A stretch of DNA of 59,732 nucleotides from Proteobacteria bacterium UBA2363 (GTDB taxonomy: Bacteria > Pseudomonadota > Gammaproteobacteria > Xanthomonadales > UBA2363), in assembly GCA_002344355.1 (NCBI GenBank), contig DDTN01000019.1, positions 1 to 59,732 of the forward strand. The letters are read 5' to 3'. Shown piece after piece: positions 35,047 to 44,098 of this stretch; position 1 is the first letter of the stretch; every line of letters starts with the position of its first letter. The notes under the pieces were generated by a model. It worked only from the letters and a program-made list of their open reading frames with translations. It was not told where the DNA came from and ran no database searches. The translations under genes were made by a program, and so were the position numbers.

Positions 35047-35333
35047 GCCGATTGCATCCTTCCAAGGACTGGGTGAATGTGGATCTTGACCGTTTTTTGC
35101 GCCGGCCGCCAGCAGCAGCCGGGGCCGGGGAGGCTGGACCACCTGCCGGCCAGCGTCAGTAGCGAGACCGGCCTGGCGGCCTTGATCGCCGAAACCGGGC
35201 CCACTGCCGCGACTTCCCGCCCACGTCGCGTGATGACGGTCGCGCGCTCCGCGGCCGCCGCGTCGAGGATGGCGTGGAGCTGCAATCGGGCATCTTCGGC
35301 GCCCTTGGAAGCAAGGCTGCTGGAGCGTTTCAT
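35034..35333 (-). CDS. Phd/YefM-like orphan antitoxin candidate
   Basis: A 99-aa ORF whose core (LQLHAILDAAAAERATVITRRGREVAAVGPVS) fits the Phd/YefM antitoxin pattern of a helix, then the ITRRGREVAAV strand. The expected N-terminal beta-strand is partly replaced by MKRSSSLASKGAEDAR. The last 30 residues look unlike a usual Phd tail. No toxin ORF follows: the next ORF encodes an exported protein. A perfect GTACGG-T-CCGTAC palindrome lies 10 bp upstream of the start, as expected of an autoregulated antitoxin. It may be an orphan or a decaying remnant. Confidence 0.5.
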   Translation of the reverse strand: MKRSSSLASKGAEDARLQLHAILDAAAAERATVITRRGREVAAVGPVSAIKAARPVSLLTLAGRWSSLPGPGCCWRPAQKTVKIHIHPVLGRMQSAWHS

Positions 35334-35342
35334 GGACAAACA

Positions 35343-35355
35343 GTACGGTCCGTAC
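35343..35355 (-). promoter_or_regulatory. Palindromic operator upstream of Phd-like gene
   Basis: GTACGG-T-CCGTAC is a perfect 6-bp inverted repeat with a one-base centre, 9 bp upstream of the Phd-like ATG on the minus strand. Dyads of this size serve as antitoxin operators in Phd/Doc-like systems. The assignment is inference. Confidence 0.5.
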
Positions 35356-35450
35356 GGTTGGATGCCAATCCATCTGGGCGTCCATGGCCTGCGGGTCCGC
35401 TCGGTCGATTGGGGAACCAAGAGCCCGGATACCTTCCGGTCCGGCCCGGC

Positions 35451-36386
35451 CTAGTTGCTGGCCAGGAACTCGCCGAACCTGACGCTCAGACGATCGCGGT
35501 CTGGCTGGTCCCTCAGCCTTGCCGGCAGACGAATGCGCTGGCGATCGAGTGACTTGAGCGCCTCCAGCATGGGGCCATCCCGCTGTGCCATCAGCCTTCT
35601 GGAGATGTGCAGCCGGAAGTCGGCGTCGATGCCGATCAGGTGGGCGTCGAACGCGGCGTGGTGCAGCTTGGTGAGTGGAATGCCATTCGGCACCACCGGT
35701 TGTCCAAGCGCCTCGTTCCGGTCGGCAATGATGTGGGCGGCATCGAGCAGGAGCGGCTCGGGAAGGCCGGACAAGGCGCAACGACCTTCGTAGGCGGTGA
35801 TGACCGCCTGACGGAAGGTCGCCTGGTGGAGACGCTGCTGTACCGCACGCATCGTGTAGCGGCGTGCGGCCTCGGTATCCGGGAAGCGGGAATCGTCGAA
35901 CAGCGCCGGATCGCCGAATCCCACCAAAGCCTTCAATCCTCTGGGATCCCAGCCGCCGATGTAGGCGGGCACGATGGGCATCACCCGGCCCGGCGACACG
36001 CCGACGAAATAGATGATCGGGATCCGGTTCTCCCAGGCCTCCTTCAACCACCTGTTGTCGTGCGCGTCGGGGTCGGTGCCCTGGAAGGCATAGTCGACAT
36101 AGTCCCCGCTTTCGTAGATCTGCTGATGGACGCGACGCTGGTCGTCGTACCAGACGCGAGCTCCGGGTCTTGGAAAAACCGTTCTGATCGACAGCAGGAA
36201 CCGCATCTGGCGGGGCTTGAAGATGCCCCGCTGAGGATTGACCAGCGGCAGGCGCTGGCCCTCGAACAGGAAACCCTGGGCCAGGTCCGCGGATGTCAGC
36301 TGATCCCTCGTCGCGCTGAGCGCCCGCACGTGGTTGAACGCCGCAGTCCTTATCCGCTGGTCAAGGGGATCGACGACGGCGCTCAT
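35451..36386 (-). CDS. HNH endonuclease with N-terminal specificity domain
   Basis: A 311-aa protein with a C-terminal HNH nuclease domain (GRCALSGLP, LDAAHIIADRNEALGQ, NGIPLTKLHHAAFDAH) of the McrA-like type. The N-terminal 200 residues (IFKPRQMRFLLSIRTVFPRP, RVHQQIYESGDYVDYAFQGT, IIYFVGVSPGRVMPIVPAYI) look like the SRA/EVE-like recognition half found in modification-dependent restriction enzymes such as ScoMcrA; this is pattern recognition, not a search. It may cut modified foreign DNA. It sits at the left edge of the accessory region and lacks a partner methylase. Confidence 0.78.
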   Translation of the reverse strand: MSAVVDPLDQRIRTAAFNHVRALSATRDQLTSADLAQGFLFEGQRLPLVNPQRGIFKPRQMRFLLSIRTVFPRPGARVWYDDQRRVHQQIYESGDYVDYAFQGTDPDAHDNRWLKEAWENRIPIIYFVGVSPGRVMPIVPAYIGGWDPRGLKALVGFGDPALFDDSRFPDTEAARRYTMRAVQQRLHQATFRQAVITAYEGRCALSGLPEPLLLDAAHIIADRNEALGQPVVPNGIPLTKLHHAAFDAHLIGIDADFRLHISRRLMAQRDGPMLEALKSLDRQRIRLPARLRDQPDRDRLSVRFGEFLASN

Positions 36387-36532
36387 GCGCGCATCATGAA
36401 GCCAAGGTGCCCGGTGCGCCAGGATGGCTGGCCTCCGCGTCGGCAGGCTTCCGGTCGGCTGGCAAACCCTGCACGGCGTCCCTGCCCCGGGCACTCGCTT
36501 GCTGGCTTAGGCAAGCCGGGCGGGGGCACCGC

Positions 36533-38338
36533 TCAGCCCGTCGCGGCCGCCACCACCAGGTCGCGGCCGCGCCGCTTGCCCTCGTAGAGGGCCTGGTCGG
36601 CGGCCTTGATCAGAGCCTGGGCGGTCATGCCTGGCCGCGCCACGGCGACGCCCTGGGTGAGCGTCAGCGCCTCGGCGCCGTCGGCCACCGGGAACGGTGC
36701 GCTGGCGATCGCCCGGCGCAGGCGTTCGGCGATGGCCAGGCCGGCGTCCAGGCCGGTGGCCGGCAGCAGCAGCAGGAACTCCTCGCCGCCCCAGCGCGCC
36801 AGGGTGTCCTGGCTGCGCAGGGTGGCGGTCAGCCGATCGCCGATGGCGACCAGCACCGCATCGCCCGCGTCGTGGCCGTGGCGGTCGTTGATGGCCTTGA
36901 AATGGTCGACGTCGGCCATCACCAGGGCCAGCGGCTGGCCGGTGCGGCGGGCGCGCTCCAGCTCCAGGTCGAGCCGTTCCAGCACCGCGCGCCGGTTGGC
37001 CAGGCCGGTGACGGTATCGGTGCGCGCCACCCGCTCCAGCTCGCGCGCGACCCGGTGGCCCAGGCGCAGGCGACGGACGCTGACCGCGGCCAGCACCGCC
37101 AGCAGGATGCTGGCGAGGACCACCACGCCCAGCCAAAGGCGCTGGCGCTGCAGCTGCAGGGCCTGGATCTCGCCGGCGCTGCGCAGCAGCTCGATCTCGC
37201 GGACCTGGCTGTCGGAGTCGAAGCGCGCCTGGATCTCGGCGACCCGCTCGGCGTGGCCACGTGACGCCTGCTCGTCCTGCAGGCGGGTCACTTCCCGCTG
37301 CTGCGCCAGCGCTTCCCGGAAGTCGCCCCGGGCCTCGGCCACGGCGACCCGCTTGCGCACGATCTCCAGCAACAACCCGACCGTCTCGGCGTCGTCCGGC
37401 AGCAGCGCCTCGGCGGCGTCCAGGTGCGCTGCCGCCCGGGCCGGCTGGTTCAGGGCCAGCGCCGAGCCGGCCAGGGTGACCCGCGAGTAGATCTCGCCAT
37501 GCAGGTCCCCCACCGCGGCGCGGATCGCCAGCGCCCGCTCGTGGAACGGCAGCGCCGCGGCCGGGTCGCCCAGGCGGTCCAGCGCCAGGCCGACATTGCT
37601 GGCCGCGTAGGCGATGCCGCGCTCGTTGCCGAGCCGGGTGAACAGCGCCAGCGCCTCCTGGTTGAGGTCGTGCAGACGCTGGTTCTGCGCCCGCGCCGTC
37701 TCGGCATCGCCCTCGCGCTCGGCGGCCAGCGCCCGCTTGGCCGCCACCGAGCCCAGGTTGATCAGCGAGCCGGCAACGCCGGGTTCGTGGCCGACCTCCC
37801 GAAAACCGGCCAGCGCCTGTTCGTGGAAGCGCTGCGAGGCATCCAGCTCGCCCAGGTTGTTGTACAGGTTGCCGATGTTGCCGGCGGTCTTGGCCGCCTC
37901 CAGCGCATCGCCGGCCCGCTGGCTGTGGTCCAGCGAGGCCAGGTAGGCATCCAGGGCGCCGGTGTAGTCCTCGCTGTCGGCCAGCGCCAGCCCGGCTCCG
38001 CGATGCACCGTCGCCCACTGCGCGGCACTGGCATCGGTGCCGGCGAGCCAATCCAGCGCCGTGCGGAACCGCACCAGCGCCTCGGCATTGCGGCCCAGGA
38101 TGTGCAGGTTGCTGCCGACTGCGGCGTTGAGCATGGCTGCGGCCACCGGACAACCGCCTTGCGCGTCCGGCAGCTCAGCCAGCAAGGCCTCCCCGCGCGT
38201 TACGCCGACCAGGGCGTCGCGGTCGCGTTGGGCGACGATGGTGTCGGCTTCGGTGAGGAGGTGCGTGCAGGGCTCGTTGGCCGCCGCCAACGGCGAGGCA
38301 AACAAGAGGCCGACAAGCAGGGGGAGTGGCGTTGGCAT
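36533..38338 (-). CDS. TPR-GGDEF diguanylate cyclase
   Basis: A 601-aa protein with a signal peptide (MPTPLPLLVGLLFASPLAAA), about nine TPR-like repeats in a periplasmic region (for example AKTAGNIGNLYNNLGELDAS and AYAASNVGLALDRLGDPAAA), one TM segment (LWLGVVVLASILLAVLAA), and a cytoplasmic GGDEF domain. The active site is GGEEF (about 517-521), and an RxxD I-site lies five residues before it (RSQD-TLARW-GGEEF), so c-di-GMP product inhibition is likely. This TPR-TM-GGDEF layout is common in Xanthomonads. It is probably a functional c-di-GMP synthase responding to an envelope signal. Confidence 0.92.
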   Translation of the reverse strand: MPTPLPLLVGLLFASPLAAANEPCTHLLTEADTIVAQRDRDALVGVTRGEALLAELPDAQGGCPVAAAMLNAAVGSNLHILGRNAEALVRFRTALDWLAGTDASAAQWATVHRGAGLALADSEDYTGALDAYLASLDHSQRAGDALEAAKTAGNIGNLYNNLGELDASQRFHEQALAGFREVGHEPGVAGSLINLGSVAAKRALAAEREGDAETARAQNQRLHDLNQEALALFTRLGNERGIAYAASNVGLALDRLGDPAAALPFHERALAIRAAVGDLHGEIYSRVTLAGSALALNQPARAAAHLDAAEALLPDDAETVGLLLEIVRKRVAVAEARGDFREALAQQREVTRLQDEQASRGHAERVAEIQARFDSDSQVREIELLRSAGEIQALQLQRQRLWLGVVVLASILLAVLAAVSVRRLRLGHRVARELERVARTDTVTGLANRRAVLERLDLELERARRTGQPLALVMADVDHFKAINDRHGHDAGDAVLVAIGDRLTATLRSQDTLARWGGEEFLLLLPATGLDAGLAIAERLRRAIASAPFPVADGAEALTLTQGVAVARPGMTAQALIKAADQALYEGKRRGRDLVVAAATG

Positions 38339-38430
38339 GCGGGGATTCTACGCAGCTTGCAGGGCCCCGCGCCCCCGTCGACGCAGCTGAGGGTAGCGAC
38401 ACAAAGGTGTCGGGATGGAAGACGCCCATG

Positions 38431-38471
38431 TTTCCCAGACCGCGGGGCAATCTGTGTTCGGGACTGGGAAA
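38431..38471. promoter_or_regulatory. Inverted repeat in divergent intergenic region
   Basis: TTTCCCAG (38431-38438) and CTGGGAAA (38464-38471) form an 8-bp inverted repeat with a 25-bp spacer, 124 bp upstream of the fusion-protein start. A shorter GACAC/GTGTC dyad lies at 38398-38411. Either could bind a regulator; this is weak evidence. Confidence 0.3.
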
Positions 38472-38595
38472 TGACAGCAGTACCGCCAACCCAGGTGAGA
38501 CATCCATCACACATCCCGCTCCTGAACTGCCAAACAAGGCCCGGAGCGCCCGCGTCTCCTGGCCACATCGCTGCCCAGGTCCGGGAGAAATACGC

Positions 38596-40986
38596 ATGGC
38601 CACGCGATCCAGCAAGCACTCCAGCACTCCGGCAAAACGGAGCAGCAGGCCGGCAGTCAAGCGCACCCCAAGTACCGAGACCACGACCGGCGCGGACCCG
38701 GGAGACAACGAGACACTGGCTCGCACAGTGATCTACGTGCACGGCATCGGCCCCAAGCCGGCCGAGGCGGTACTCACCTGCCAGTGGGATCGGGCACTGT
38801 TCGGGCACCTGATGGGAGATCGCACCCGGATGGCCTATTGGGTTAACCATGCACGGCATGGATGGCCGGTGGAGGCCGAGTGCGACGATGGCGACAGCTC
38901 CGTGTCGGCAAGTGCCGTGCGCCAGTTCGGCGCCCTGGAGGCTGATTGGGACCCCCGCCATGAACGCCTGATCGAGCACCTCTCCACCAGCAAGGAAGAG
39001 CGCGACTTCCTCCGGGAAATGCGCGACAACCTGGAGGAGCAGGCGGCGCCAGGCTCGTTCGGCGCCAAGGGCGTGTCATCCGCGTTCTGGAACAGTCTGT
39101 CCTGGCTGTTCACCCGTGCCTTCATCCGCGACACCCACGACTTCTTCTTCGATCAGGACGCTCGCACGCGGATGCGCGAATCGCTGATGGACGTGCTCAA
39201 GCCTGGCGGTGCGCCGTTCGTGGTGATCGGCCACAGCCAGGGCTCGATGATTGCCTACGACGTGCTGCGCGAGTTGGATCCATCCACCTACCCCGTCGAC
39301 CTGTTCCTGACGATCGGTTCACCGCTCGGACTGAACACAGCGCGTGCGCGATTCAGGAAGTGGACTGGCAGCAAGCGGCTGCCCTTCCCACCCTGCGTGT
39401 CCCGTTGGCTGAACGTGGCCAACCGCGGAGACATCGTGTGCGCCGACCTCGACCTCACCAACGACATCCAGAAGACCCCGCGCTTCCAGAACATCATCAT
39501 CTCGTCGCCCAACCAGGAACTGAAGGACGACAAGCACGCCGCCACGGGCTACCTTCAGGTCGCTGAAGTGCGCCAGGCCGTGACCGAGGCCACCGGCCCC
39601 GGATTCGTGCAGCCGGTGGGCCCGCAGACCATCATGTCCGACCTGGACCGGGAGATGAAGGGCCGCCCCCGCACCGCCACCCATCCGGTGCTCATCGAGT
39701 TGGGCATCAAGCGCTTCGCCAGCCCAGCCGAAATCGGCGAAATGCGAGCGGCACTGGACCGGCGCATCCGCGACCTCGTCCAGACCCGGCCGGACCCCGA
39801 TGCACGGGAACCCTGCGTGGAGACGATGCGCTACTGGCTGTCGGCGCAGCTCACCCGATCGGAGGTGGAGACGCTGCGCACCGAGTTCGCCGAGCTCAGC
39901 ATTCGGCGCATCTGGAAGGATGCCCAGAAGCACGCCCTCATCAACGTCTCCTCCGCGATGGTCCAGGCCAACGTAGCCAATGCCGCCTACTCGGCGCGCG
40001 GCCAGGGGATCACCTGGGCGGTGCTGGACACCGGCATCCGTGCCGACCACCCGCACTTCCAGACCCACGACACGGTAAAGGCGGTCTGGGACTGCACAGG
40101 CCGCGGCGAACCCACCGAGTTGGCCCTCACCGGCAAGAACCTGAGGGCGCTGGATCCGCAGGGCCACGGCACCCACGTCGCCGGCATTATTGCCGGCCAT
40201 TTGGAGGTTGCCGAAGCACCGGACGACGAGCCGAGGGTATTCGCCGGCCTGGCGCCCGAGGCCAAGTTGATCGGATTCAAGGTGCTGGACGAGGCTGGAA
40301 ACGGCCGCGACTCCTGGATCATCAAGGCGCTCGACAAGATCGCGGAGATCAACGAAGCCGCCGGCAACCCCGTGATCCACGGCGTAAACCTGAGCCTCGG
40401 CGGGTACTTCGACCCGTCGGTTTACGGCTGCGGACACACACCCCTGTGCCGCGAACTCAAGCGACTCTGGCGCCAGGGCGTCGTGGTCGTCATCGCTGCC
40501 GGCAACGAGGGCTACACAGTGCTGCGCACCAGCGGCGGCTCCAGCTGGCCGTCCAACATGGACATCTCCATCGGCGATCCCGCCAACCTTGAAGAGGCGA
40601 TCGCCGTCGGATCGGTGCACCGCAAGAACCCGCATACCTACGGGGTCAGCTATTTCAGTTCGCGGGGGCCTACTGCTGACGGGAGAAACAAGCCTGACCT
40701 GGTGGCACCAGGAGAAAAGATTCTCTCAGCGCGACACATATGGGCACCCATCAACAATATGCAGATTCGCGCGAGGGATCTCTATGTAGAAATGAGTGGC
40801 ACCAGCATGGCCGCACCGCACGTTTCAGGACTGCTAGCGGCCTTCCTTTCCGCTCGTGCAGAGTTCAAGGGTGAGCCGGATCGAGTCAAGAAAAGGCTGT
40901 TGGATTCCTGCATCGATCTGCATAGGGATGCGCATGTACAGGGCCAAGGGCTCCCCAATCTCGTAGCAATGCTGGCAACGACCTAA
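38596..40986 (+). CDS. Alpha/beta-hydrolase-subtilase (S8) fusion protein
   Basis: A 796-aa cytoplasmic fusion (no signal peptide). Residues about 44-330 are an alpha/beta-hydrolase: TVIYVHGIGPKP oxyanion region, nucleophile elbow GHSQG (Ser214), TIGSPLG, and DDKHAATGYL with a probable catalytic His. Residues 330-465 form a helical linker. Residues 465-795 are a subtilisin-like S8 protease with the full triad: Asp478 (VLDTGI), His524 (GHGTHVAG), Asn637 and Ser737 (SGTSMAAPH). It lacks a subtilase signal peptide or propeptide, so it probably acts inside the cell. The end of the gene is AT-richer than its start. A membrane protein gene follows. This architecture fits an effector-type defence protein, which is inference. 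Confidence 0.86.
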   Translation: MATRSSKHSSTPAKRSSRPAVKRTPSTETTTGADPGDNETLARTVIYVHGIGPKPAEAVLTCQWDRALFGHLMGDRTRMAYWVNHARHGWPVEAECDDGDSSVSASAVRQFGALEADWDPRHERLIEHLSTSKEERDFLREMRDNLEEQAAPGSFGAKGVSSAFWNSLSWLFTRAFIRDTHDFFFDQDARTRMRESLMDVLKPGGAPFVVIGHSQGSMIAYDVLRELDPSTYPVDLFLTIGSPLGLNTARARFRKWTGSKRLPFPPCVSRWLNVANRGDIVCADLDLTNDIQKTPRFQNIIISSPNQELKDDKHAATGYLQVAEVRQAVTEATGPGFVQPVGPQTIMSDLDREMKGRPRTATHPVLIELGIKRFASPAEIGEMRAALDRRIRDLVQTRPDPDAREPCVETMRYWLSAQLTRSEVETLRTEFAELSIRRIWKDAQKHALINVSSAMVQANVANAAYSARGQGITWAVLDTGIRADHPHFQTHDTVKAVWDCTGRGEPTELALTGKNLRALDPQGHGTHVAGIIAGHLEVAEAPDDEPRVFAGLAPEAKLIGFKVLDEAGNGRDSWIIKALDKIAEINEAAGNPVIHGVNLSLGGYFDPSVYGCGHTPLCRELKRLWRQGVVVVIAAGNEGYTVLRTSGGSSWPSNMDISIGDPANLEEAIAVGSVHRKNPHTYGVSYFSSRGPTADGRNKPDLVAPGEKILSARHIWAPINNMQIRARDLYVEMSGTSMAAPHVSGLLAAFLSARAEFKGEPDRVKKRLLDSCIDLHRDAHVQGQGLPNLVAMLATT

Positions 40987-41106
40987 TTCATAAGTTGCTA
41001 CAGATGTGGACTCACCAAAATAATCGAAGTGACTTTCTGAATCAAGTTTTATTGCAAGGTGCGTTGCATTGACTTCGTCCTCGCGACCATTGGAAAAGGG
41101 AATGCC

Positions 41107-41763
41107 ATGATCACCGCAACTTCCGTATCCTTCGCGACCACAGTACTAACCTATTTCAGTCCCTCGAAGTCTCCATTCTATGGCGTAATCTGCGTATCGA
41201 TTATCGCTCTTTGCATAGCCCCTACCGATCTACCGCAACTGCGATGGTACTTGATTGCCGGACCGACATCATTAATCTTGGTCATCGCCTACCAACTTTC
41301 GAACAAAAATCTCCCGGAATTCAATCGCGCAGAGGGCCAGGATCAGCTAAGGTTCGCAAGAAGCTTTAGTCTTTGCTCTGCGATACTAACCCTTGTTCTT
41401 GTTGCAAAAATCCTTGATCGCGACCTATCGTTTACAATAAACCTCTTGGCTTGCTTAACCCAGTGCACGCTGTTTCTTGTTTTAGCCTGGGCCCACCAAA
41501 AATCAGAAATTGAGCAGGGGCAGCTCAAGTTCAATTTCGTTCAGCTCACACTTATTACATCAGCATTCCTTATTGGTGGCGGTTATTGCATAGCAAAGTT
41601 CGATGGGGAAGTCGGAAGCGACAATTCAGAGGAAAGGCTGCGATACCTGCTGACAGCACTGCTCCTTTACATGCATTGGCTTGCCTGCTGCGTTCGCTGG
41701 GCTCGCTACATGCTTTACTCAAAGATCTTTGTATTCAACTTCAAGCTGGCCCAAAAGACGTAG
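41107..41763 (+). CDS. AT-rich multi-pass membrane protein downstream of the subtilase fusion
   Basis: A 218-aa protein with about six hydrophobic segments (FATTVLTYF, GVICVSIIALCIAP, WYLIAGPTSLILVIAY, FSLCSAILTLVLVAKIL, LACLTQCTLFLVLAWA, LITSAFLIGGGYCIAK, and a last segment in LLTALLLYMHWLACC). No family is recognised. The ATG at 41107 has a good AAAAGGGA site. Its codon usage is much more AT-rich than the conserved genes around it (for example ATA, TTA, AAT), a sign of transfer. It starts 121 bp after the fusion-protein stop and is plausibly co-transcribed with it. Confidence 0.65.
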   Translation: MITATSVSFATTVLTYFSPSKSPFYGVICVSIIALCIAPTDLPQLRWYLIAGPTSLILVIAYQLSNKNLPEFNRAEGQDQLRFARSFSLCSAILTLVLVAKILDRDLSFTINLLACLTQCTLFLVLAWAHQKSEIEQGQLKFNFVQLTLITSAFLIGGGYCIAKFDGEVGSDNSEERLRYLLTALLLYMHWLACCVRWARYMLYSKIFVFNFKLAQKT

Positions 41764-41946
41764 ATCTGTTTCGCACTAGCCGTGCCGCGAGAAATTGGCC
41801 GGACGCTCTAATAGTGAACTGACCACTTGATAAGCTAATAGAGTGGGGGAATATCGGCGTCAGAGCAGAATCGCCTTGCAAGACCTTGCAAGCGGACATA
41901 TGCATCTCAACAACTCAGGGCTTATGCCTAGAAAAGGGAGTCTCAG

Positions 41947-42705
41947 ATGAAGAGCTTTTGGATTTGTTTGGCGTTGTGCGCCAATTTCGCACTAGCGGCG
42001 CACGTTGGGGCGCAGGACGCTCAAGAGGAGAGAAGTGAGTTCGTGACGTCTGGCGCGGGCTTTGAGCCCATGGAGCCAAAGCCCGCTGCTTCGCAGGTTG
42101 AAGTTGTCAGAGATGGTGCCGTCGTAAGAGTTGACATCCGATTGTTGCCGCGGGAGGAGCAGTTGGGCCTGCTGTCGACAACGCGATCAAGCACGCGGAT
42201 TGCAAGAATCGACCGGAGCGGAAAGCTAAGTTACCTTACGGGCTCGGTGACTGGTGGGCGTGGAAGCTACGCGGTTTTCATGGATCATGCCTCCTACTAT
42301 GTGGAAAGGGTGACTGATCGGGATGGCGCGATGCTTGGGAGCTACAAGACGGGAATCGGTTTGCGTCTAGTCGCCGCTATTGAGACACGTAGGGCGGGCT
42401 TGGATCTGGGGAGCATTTTTAAGCTGGGTATCGCCGCCTCCCGAAGCGAACTCAATGGCTCCATGGAGGTGATGGCGTTTGGTGTGGGCGGCCCTCAAAT
42501 AAACTCGCTACTTCCGGGGATAATGTCAACTATCGATGAGGGTAGCATCCAGCGATCCCTAGAGGCTCTTGCTGCAGTAAAGGCAAAGTTCTGGGATAGG
42601 GATACAGTAATTGCTCCGCAGCATTTCGCGGTGCAGTCAATTGACGAATCGCTTAGGAGCAGTATCCAAACGCCTGACATCACTTCATTAGCGCCAAGAA
42701 ATTGA
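41947..42705 (+). CDS. Secreted protein of unknown function, AT-richer
   Basis: A 252-aa protein with a signal peptide (FWICLALCANFALAAHVGAQ), so it is exported. The mature sequence is soluble with mixed alpha/beta character and includes an Ile/Val-rich segment (VVRVDIRLLP) and GGRGSYAVFMDH; nothing matches a family I know. AGGGAG precedes the ATG. It follows the membrane gene after a 183-bp gap and shares its lower GC, so it belongs to the same accessory segment. Confidence 0.6.
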   Translation: MKSFWICLALCANFALAAHVGAQDAQEERSEFVTSGAGFEPMEPKPAASQVEVVRDGAVVRVDIRLLPREEQLGLLSTTRSSTRIARIDRSGKLSYLTGSVTGGRGSYAVFMDHASYYVERVTDRDGAMLGSYKTGIGLRLVAAIETRRAGLDLGSIFKLGIAASRSELNGSMEVMAFGVGGPQINSLLPGIMSTIDEGSIQRSLEALAAVKAKFWDRDTVIAPQHFAVQSIDESLRSSIQTPDITSLAPRN

Positions 42706-42926
42706 ACCATGTTCGGCAAGAAGAGGTTCATTTGTGATAATCAGACCATTATATCCGGTAAGATCCTCTTTCCGCCAACTGAACGGGCGCACCTTTGCGC
42801 CGCTGCCTGTCAACAGGGCAAACACCTAAAGCGGGGTCTGAAATCGGGTGCAGGTCAAAACCAGGCCATTGTCAGTGCGCAGCAGGAAGGAATTCGAAAC
42901 TCATCCTAGACTTCTGTAGCGAGTGA

Positions 42927-43385
42927 TCAGCGCCTGCGCAGGCCGCTGCCGCGGTTTTGGCCCAGGTCCGCCCAGTTCGGCATCACCCGCCAGGGCGTGA
43001 GCACCTGCAGCGTGTCGCCTTCGAGGACGAACTGTCGGCGCTGCTCGGTGCCGACCCAGGCCGGGTTCCAGGCGACATCGACGGTGGTCACCCAGTCGTC
43101 GCCCTCGATGCGGTAGCGGCCGGTGTAGGCGATGAGGGTCTCCAGCAATTGTGCGCGCTGGGCTTCGCTGTCGCCGCGCGCGCGGTCGTCGGCGGTCAGC
43201 AAGAACCAGACCCGGCCCTCGCGGCTGAAGATCGTATAGCCGGCCGGGCGCTCGCCCATCGCCGGGATCCGTTCGCCGGTCGACCGGGCAACCACGTCGT
43301 AGGACACCAGCCGCCACGTCCCCACGACCGGGTGGGGTGTGGATCCTGGCTGCGCTGCGATGTGCGGGTGATCGGGAAAGGCCAT
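42927..43385 (-). CDS. Lipocalin-like domain protein
   Basis: A 152-aa protein of the lipocalin-like (PF13924-type) family: it starts with VVGTWRLVSYDVVARSTGE, has the AGYTIFSREGRVWFLLTADD block, and ends with EQRRQFVLEGDTLQVLTPW. Such proteins form a small beta-barrel and are usually of unknown function. There is no signal peptide from the ATG at 43383-43385, so it is probably cytoplasmic. The Shine-Dalgarno is weak. Confidence 0.75.
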   Translation of the reverse strand: MAFPDHPHIAAQPGSTPHPVVGTWRLVSYDVVARSTGERIPAMGERPAGYTIFSREGRVWFLLTADDRARGDSEAQRAQLLETLIAYTGRYRIEGDDWVTTVDVAWNPAWVGTEQRRQFVLEGDTLQVLTPWRVMPNWADLGQNRGSGLRRR

Positions 43386-43701
43386 CGGTGCCACCGTGCC
43401 ACGGGCGCGCTTCGCACGGCAAGCCGTCGCAATGCGATCCAGTGACGCAGCCGCTTGGAGTCCGCCCGGTGGGCGACCTGGGAACTCAACCCGCCGTTCG
43501 CCCGCAGGTCTGCCCCGCATCGACCGCCAACCGGAAGCCCCCGACCGTCCTTCATCGCGAAACTGCACTCTGACCCCGGTTTTCGCTTGCGGGGCCGGGC
43601 GGCCGGTACTAGCGTGGGAAGCTTGGGCCAGGTACCGGAGCGCTCATGGACCCGTTTCCGCAACGCGACAGCAGGCCAGCCGGCACGGCCGGGCGGCAGC
43701 C
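43386..43701. other. Intergenic region with REP-type element
   Basis: A 316-bp gap that holds one REP-family copy at 43565-43586. The rest shows no credible ORF or clear promoter. It separates the lipocalin-like gene from the micro-protein at 43702. Confidence 0.4.
43565..43586 (-). repeat. REP-type element, class B
   Basis: The sequence GCACTCTGACCCCGGTTTTC closely matches the arm of the palindrome inside icmF (58720-58741), read in reverse. It is one of several dispersed copies in this window. Confidence 0.7.
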
Positions 43702-43899
43702 ATGAGGCAGGCGGCCGACAAGGCGCTGCTCGAGGAGCTCGGCAATCGCTGGGAAGTGCTCGTCGAGGCCATGGCCGATCACCCCGGCAACGTCGCCCTG
43801 CTCACCGAGGCGCAATGGGTGAGCAACGAAATCATGGCCCTGTGCGGCCAGCTGGGCACCAACCCGCTCTGGTTCCTGCTGTCGCACCTGCATCTGTAG
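43702..43899 (+). CDS. 65-aa soluble protein of unknown function
   Basis: A small ORF, MRQAADKALLEELGNRWEVL and onward, predicted as two or three helices ending LGTNPLWFLLSHLHL. It has plausible codon usage but no Shine-Dalgarno, and is flanked by REP elements at 43565 and 43921. It resembles short conserved hypotheticals in Xanthomonads, though I cannot name one. Confidence 0.45.
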   Translation: MRQAADKALLEELGNRWEVLVEAMADHPGNVALLTEAQWVSNEIMALCGQLGTNPLWFLLSHLHL

Positions 43900-43920
43900 C
43901 GACCCCCAAACGGGGCCGCT

Positions 43921-43950
43921 CAACCTGACCCCGATCGGTCCCGATCGGTC
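43921..43950 (-). repeat. REP-type element, class A (partial)
   Basis: CAACCTGACCCCGATCGGTC shares the CCTGACCCCG core of class A copies, followed by a second GATCGGTC. It lacks the AAAGTG start, so it is probably a truncated copy. Confidence 0.5.
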
Positions 43951-44098
43951 CTGTCTGATTGATGCCCTGCGGCAGCGCTTTGGGACTCGAGACAGCGCCA
44001 TCGCACGCCGACCCCGGTATGGGCGTTCGGGGGTACCATGCGCCCCCGTCGCAATGCACGCGGCCCGCCGCGCGACCTCGCTCCCACGTGCCTTCGCC

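Noticed and set aside
42709..42909. 66-codon ORF downstream of the secreted orphan
   Set aside because: No Shine-Dalgarno or recognisable pattern; it may be read by chance through the gap 42706-42926, where I see no gene.
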